Shown: one piece after another, positions 62,709 to 64,000 of the stretch
Layout of the letters: each line of letters begins with the position of its first letter
How positions within the stretch are numbered: the stretch's first letter is position 1
Assembly (NCBI RefSeq): GCF_000971295.1
Contig: NZ_LANJ01000046.1
Coordinates: forward strand, 157,065-221,064
Direction: 5' to 3'
Length of the DNA stretch: 64,000 nucleotides
From: Devosia epidermidihirudinis
GTDB lineage: Bacteria; Pseudomonadota; Alphaproteobacteria; Rhizobiales; Devosiaceae
Position numbers and translations under genes: made by a program
The notes under the pieces: model-generated
Seen by the model: only the letters and a program-made list of their open reading frames with translations
Told to the model about the DNA's origin: nothing
Databases searched by the model: none

Positions 62709-63599
62709 ATGACCCTTGAGCAGTTGCGGATCTTTGTGGCGGTGGCTGAGCGTCAGCACATCACCCGGGCCGCCGAAACGCTGAACATGACGCAATCGGC
62801 CGTGAGTTCAGCCATCTCGGCGCTGGAAAGCCGCCACAAGGTGACGCTGTTCGACCGGGTGGGGCGCTCGATTGTGCTCAACGAAGCGGGGCAGGTGTTT
62901 CTCGACGAGGCCAGGGCTGTGCTGGACCGGGCCAAGGCCGCAGAGGGGGCGCTCGATGATCTGTCGAGCCTGCGGCGGGGGCAGTTGTCGATCATGGCGA
63001 GCCAGACCGTCGCCAGCTATTGGCTGCCGCAGAGGCTGGTGGCCTATCGGCGGGCCTATCCGCAAATCGCCATCGACATGGATTTCATCAATACCGACCG
63101 GGTGGCTGACGGCGTTGAAAGCGGTCGGGCGGAACTGGGGCTGGTCGAGTGGTGGGTGGATCGCCCGGCGCTGAGCACGGAGCTGCTGGACGAGGATGAA
63201 ATGGTTGTCGTGGTGGGGCAAAGCCATCCCTGGGCGGATGGTCGACCTGTGGGCCCCGCGAATTTCACCGAGGCCGAATGGGTGCTGCGCGAGCTTGGCT
63301 CGGGCACACGGGCGGCATTTGACGGGATGATCGCCAAGGCGGGGATTGTTGCGGGCGCGGTGAATATCGCGCTGGTGTTGCCGGGCAATGAGGCGCTGCT
63401 GGGCGTGCTGGAGGCCGGGTTTGGCGCGACGCTGGTATCGCGCGATGTGGCGCGGCCCCATATCGCGGCGGGCCTGTTGGCGGTGGTGAATGCGCCGCCG
63501 GTGAAGCGCTCGTTCTATCTGTTGCGACACAAAGAGCGCTATCGCACGCGGGCGGCCGAGAGCTTTCTCGCTATTGCCGCTGGCATCAACAAGGCTTGA
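62709..63599 (+). CDS. LysR-family transcriptional regulator
   Basis: 296 residues, GGAGGG upstream. The N-terminal winged helix (LEQLRIFVAVAERQHITRAA, then ETLNMTQSAVSSAI) is a standard LysR DNA-binding domain, followed by the linker helix and a periplasmic-binding-protein-like effector domain (residues 90-296, RRGQLSIMASQTVASYWLP). Divergent from the TDT transporter gene; it likely activates that gene in response to the transported anion (inference). Confidence 0.95.
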   Translation: MTLEQLRIFVAVAERQHITRAAETLNMTQSAVSSAISALESRHKVTLFDRVGRSIVLNEAGQVFLDEARAVLDRAKAAEGALDDLSSLRRGQLSIMASQTVASYWLPQRLVAYRRAYPQIAIDMDFINTDRVADGVESGRAELGLVEWWVDRPALSTELLDEDEMVVVVGQSHPWADGRPVGPANFTEAEWVLRELGSGTRAAFDGMIAKAGIVAGAVNIALVLPGNEALLGVLEAGFGATLVSRDVARPHIAAGLLAVVNAPPVKRSFYLLRHKERYRTRAAESFLAIAAGINKA

Positions 63600-63631
63600 G
63601 CGGGGGCATCCCGAAAGGCTAGAGGATTGGC

Positions 63632-64000
63632 ATGAACCAGTACCGCTCACCGATGGACCATGCTCTTGCGCTTGCCGAGGAGGCTGCGGCCCATGGCGAA
63701 GCGCCGGTTGCCGCCGTGGTGATGGAAGGCGATGTGGTGCTATCAGCCGAGCGCAACCGCATGAAGGCGCTGAACGATCCGACGGCCCATGCCGAAATGC
63801 TGGCCATTCGCGCAGCGCTGGCCAAGCGCGGCACCGGGCGGCTGGATGGCTGCGATCTCTATGTGACGCTCGAGCCCTGCGCCATGTGTGCCGGGGCGAT
63901 TGCCCATGTGCGGCTGCGGCGGGTGTATTTCGCGGCTGAGGACACCAAGGCCGGTGCGGTGGAGAATGGGGTGCGGCTGTTCATGCAGCCAACGTGTCGT
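63632..64000 (+). CDS. tadA: tRNA adenosine(34) deaminase, 3' end outside window
   Basis: 123 residues are visible from ATG 63632 (AGAGGAT upstream). TadA deaminates adenosine 34 of tRNA-Arg(ACG) to inosine. The zinc-binding and catalytic motifs are complete: HAEML (His and Glu) and PCAMCAGA (two Cys). The N-terminal block EEAAAHGEAPVAAVVM is typical. About 25 C-terminal residues lie beyond the window. Other rRNA/tRNA modification genes (rluB, rsmD) are 34 kb away. Confidence 0.96.
   Translation, partial: MNQYRSPMDHALALAEEAAAHGEAPVAAVVMEGDVVLSAERNRMKALNDPTAHAEMLAIRAALAKRGTGRLDGCDLYVTLEPCAMCAGAIAHVRLRRVYFAAEDTKAGAVENGVRLFMQPTCR

Overview
This 64 kb window is a GC-rich chromosomal segment from an alphaproteobacterium, most likely of the order Hyphomicrobiales and close to Devosia (inference from gene content and order, not from a database search). 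Supporting signs are hisS-hisZ-hisG with a short-form HisG, a tRNA-His without an encoded G-1, a CIRCE-controlled groESL, CtrA-type boxes (TTAA-N7-TTAA), an aerobic cobalt-chelatase (cobN) B12 pathway, and zwf-pgl-edd for the Entner-Doudoroff route. I see no transposase, prophage, integrase, rRNA or CRISPR array. Most genes are ordinary core genes, often with ATGA or 4-14 nt overlaps.

Layout. 1-2.2 kb: the 5' part of a PAS/histidine-kinase-like cell-cycle protein (minus), whose expected phospho-acceptor His is Arg. 2.3-5.8 kb: tRNA-His, two small proteins, a TadG-like VWA pilus protein and an L,D-transpeptidase. 6-12.9 kb: tag, a possible leader ORF, a small DUF1127-like ORF, hisS-hisZ-hisG, a GtrA/GT2 pair and a TSUP exporter. 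13-17.6 kb: an orphan BrnA-like protein, groEL-groES with CIRCE, DUF427, small proteins and a DMT permease. 17.6-30 kb: a sigma-54 activator, a degenerate-EAL TipF-like protein behind a perfect CtrA box, a small P-loop kinase, a HAD phosphatase, ribF, ileS, lspA, a lipoprotein, rluB and rsmD. 30-34.8 kb: a zinc module, zur-znuB-znuC (minus) divergent from znuA and aztD (plus), with three Zur-like palindromes. 36-52 kb: a cobalamin/cobalt island. It holds a B12 riboswitch before cbtB-cbtA-cobW-(YjdM-like)-(membrane protein)-cobN-cobO, then a CDF exporter, a second, shorter riboswitch-like element before cobE, then cobK, cobA, cobB, cobQ, cobD and cobP. 52-58 kb: a GlcNAc/GlcN-type kinase, zwf, pgl and edd. 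58-64 kb: an MhqO-MhqD-like fusion, mutL, a TDT transporter with a divergent LysR regulator, and the start of tadA.

The genes form three clear functional groups: zinc uptake under Zur, cobalt import plus late corrin-ring assembly under B12 riboswitches, and sugar phosphorylation into the Entner-Doudoroff pathway. The most unusual sequence-level feature is a set of dispersed palindromic repeats. Several sit between genes, but four copies from about three families lie in frame inside cobN and add low-similarity peptide segments to the chelatase. Other points of note are the riboswitch variant, the VOC-hydrolase fusion, the hairpin cluster behind groEL, the FCCH-like repeats inside the TadG VWA domain, and the tRNA-His/HisRS pairing.
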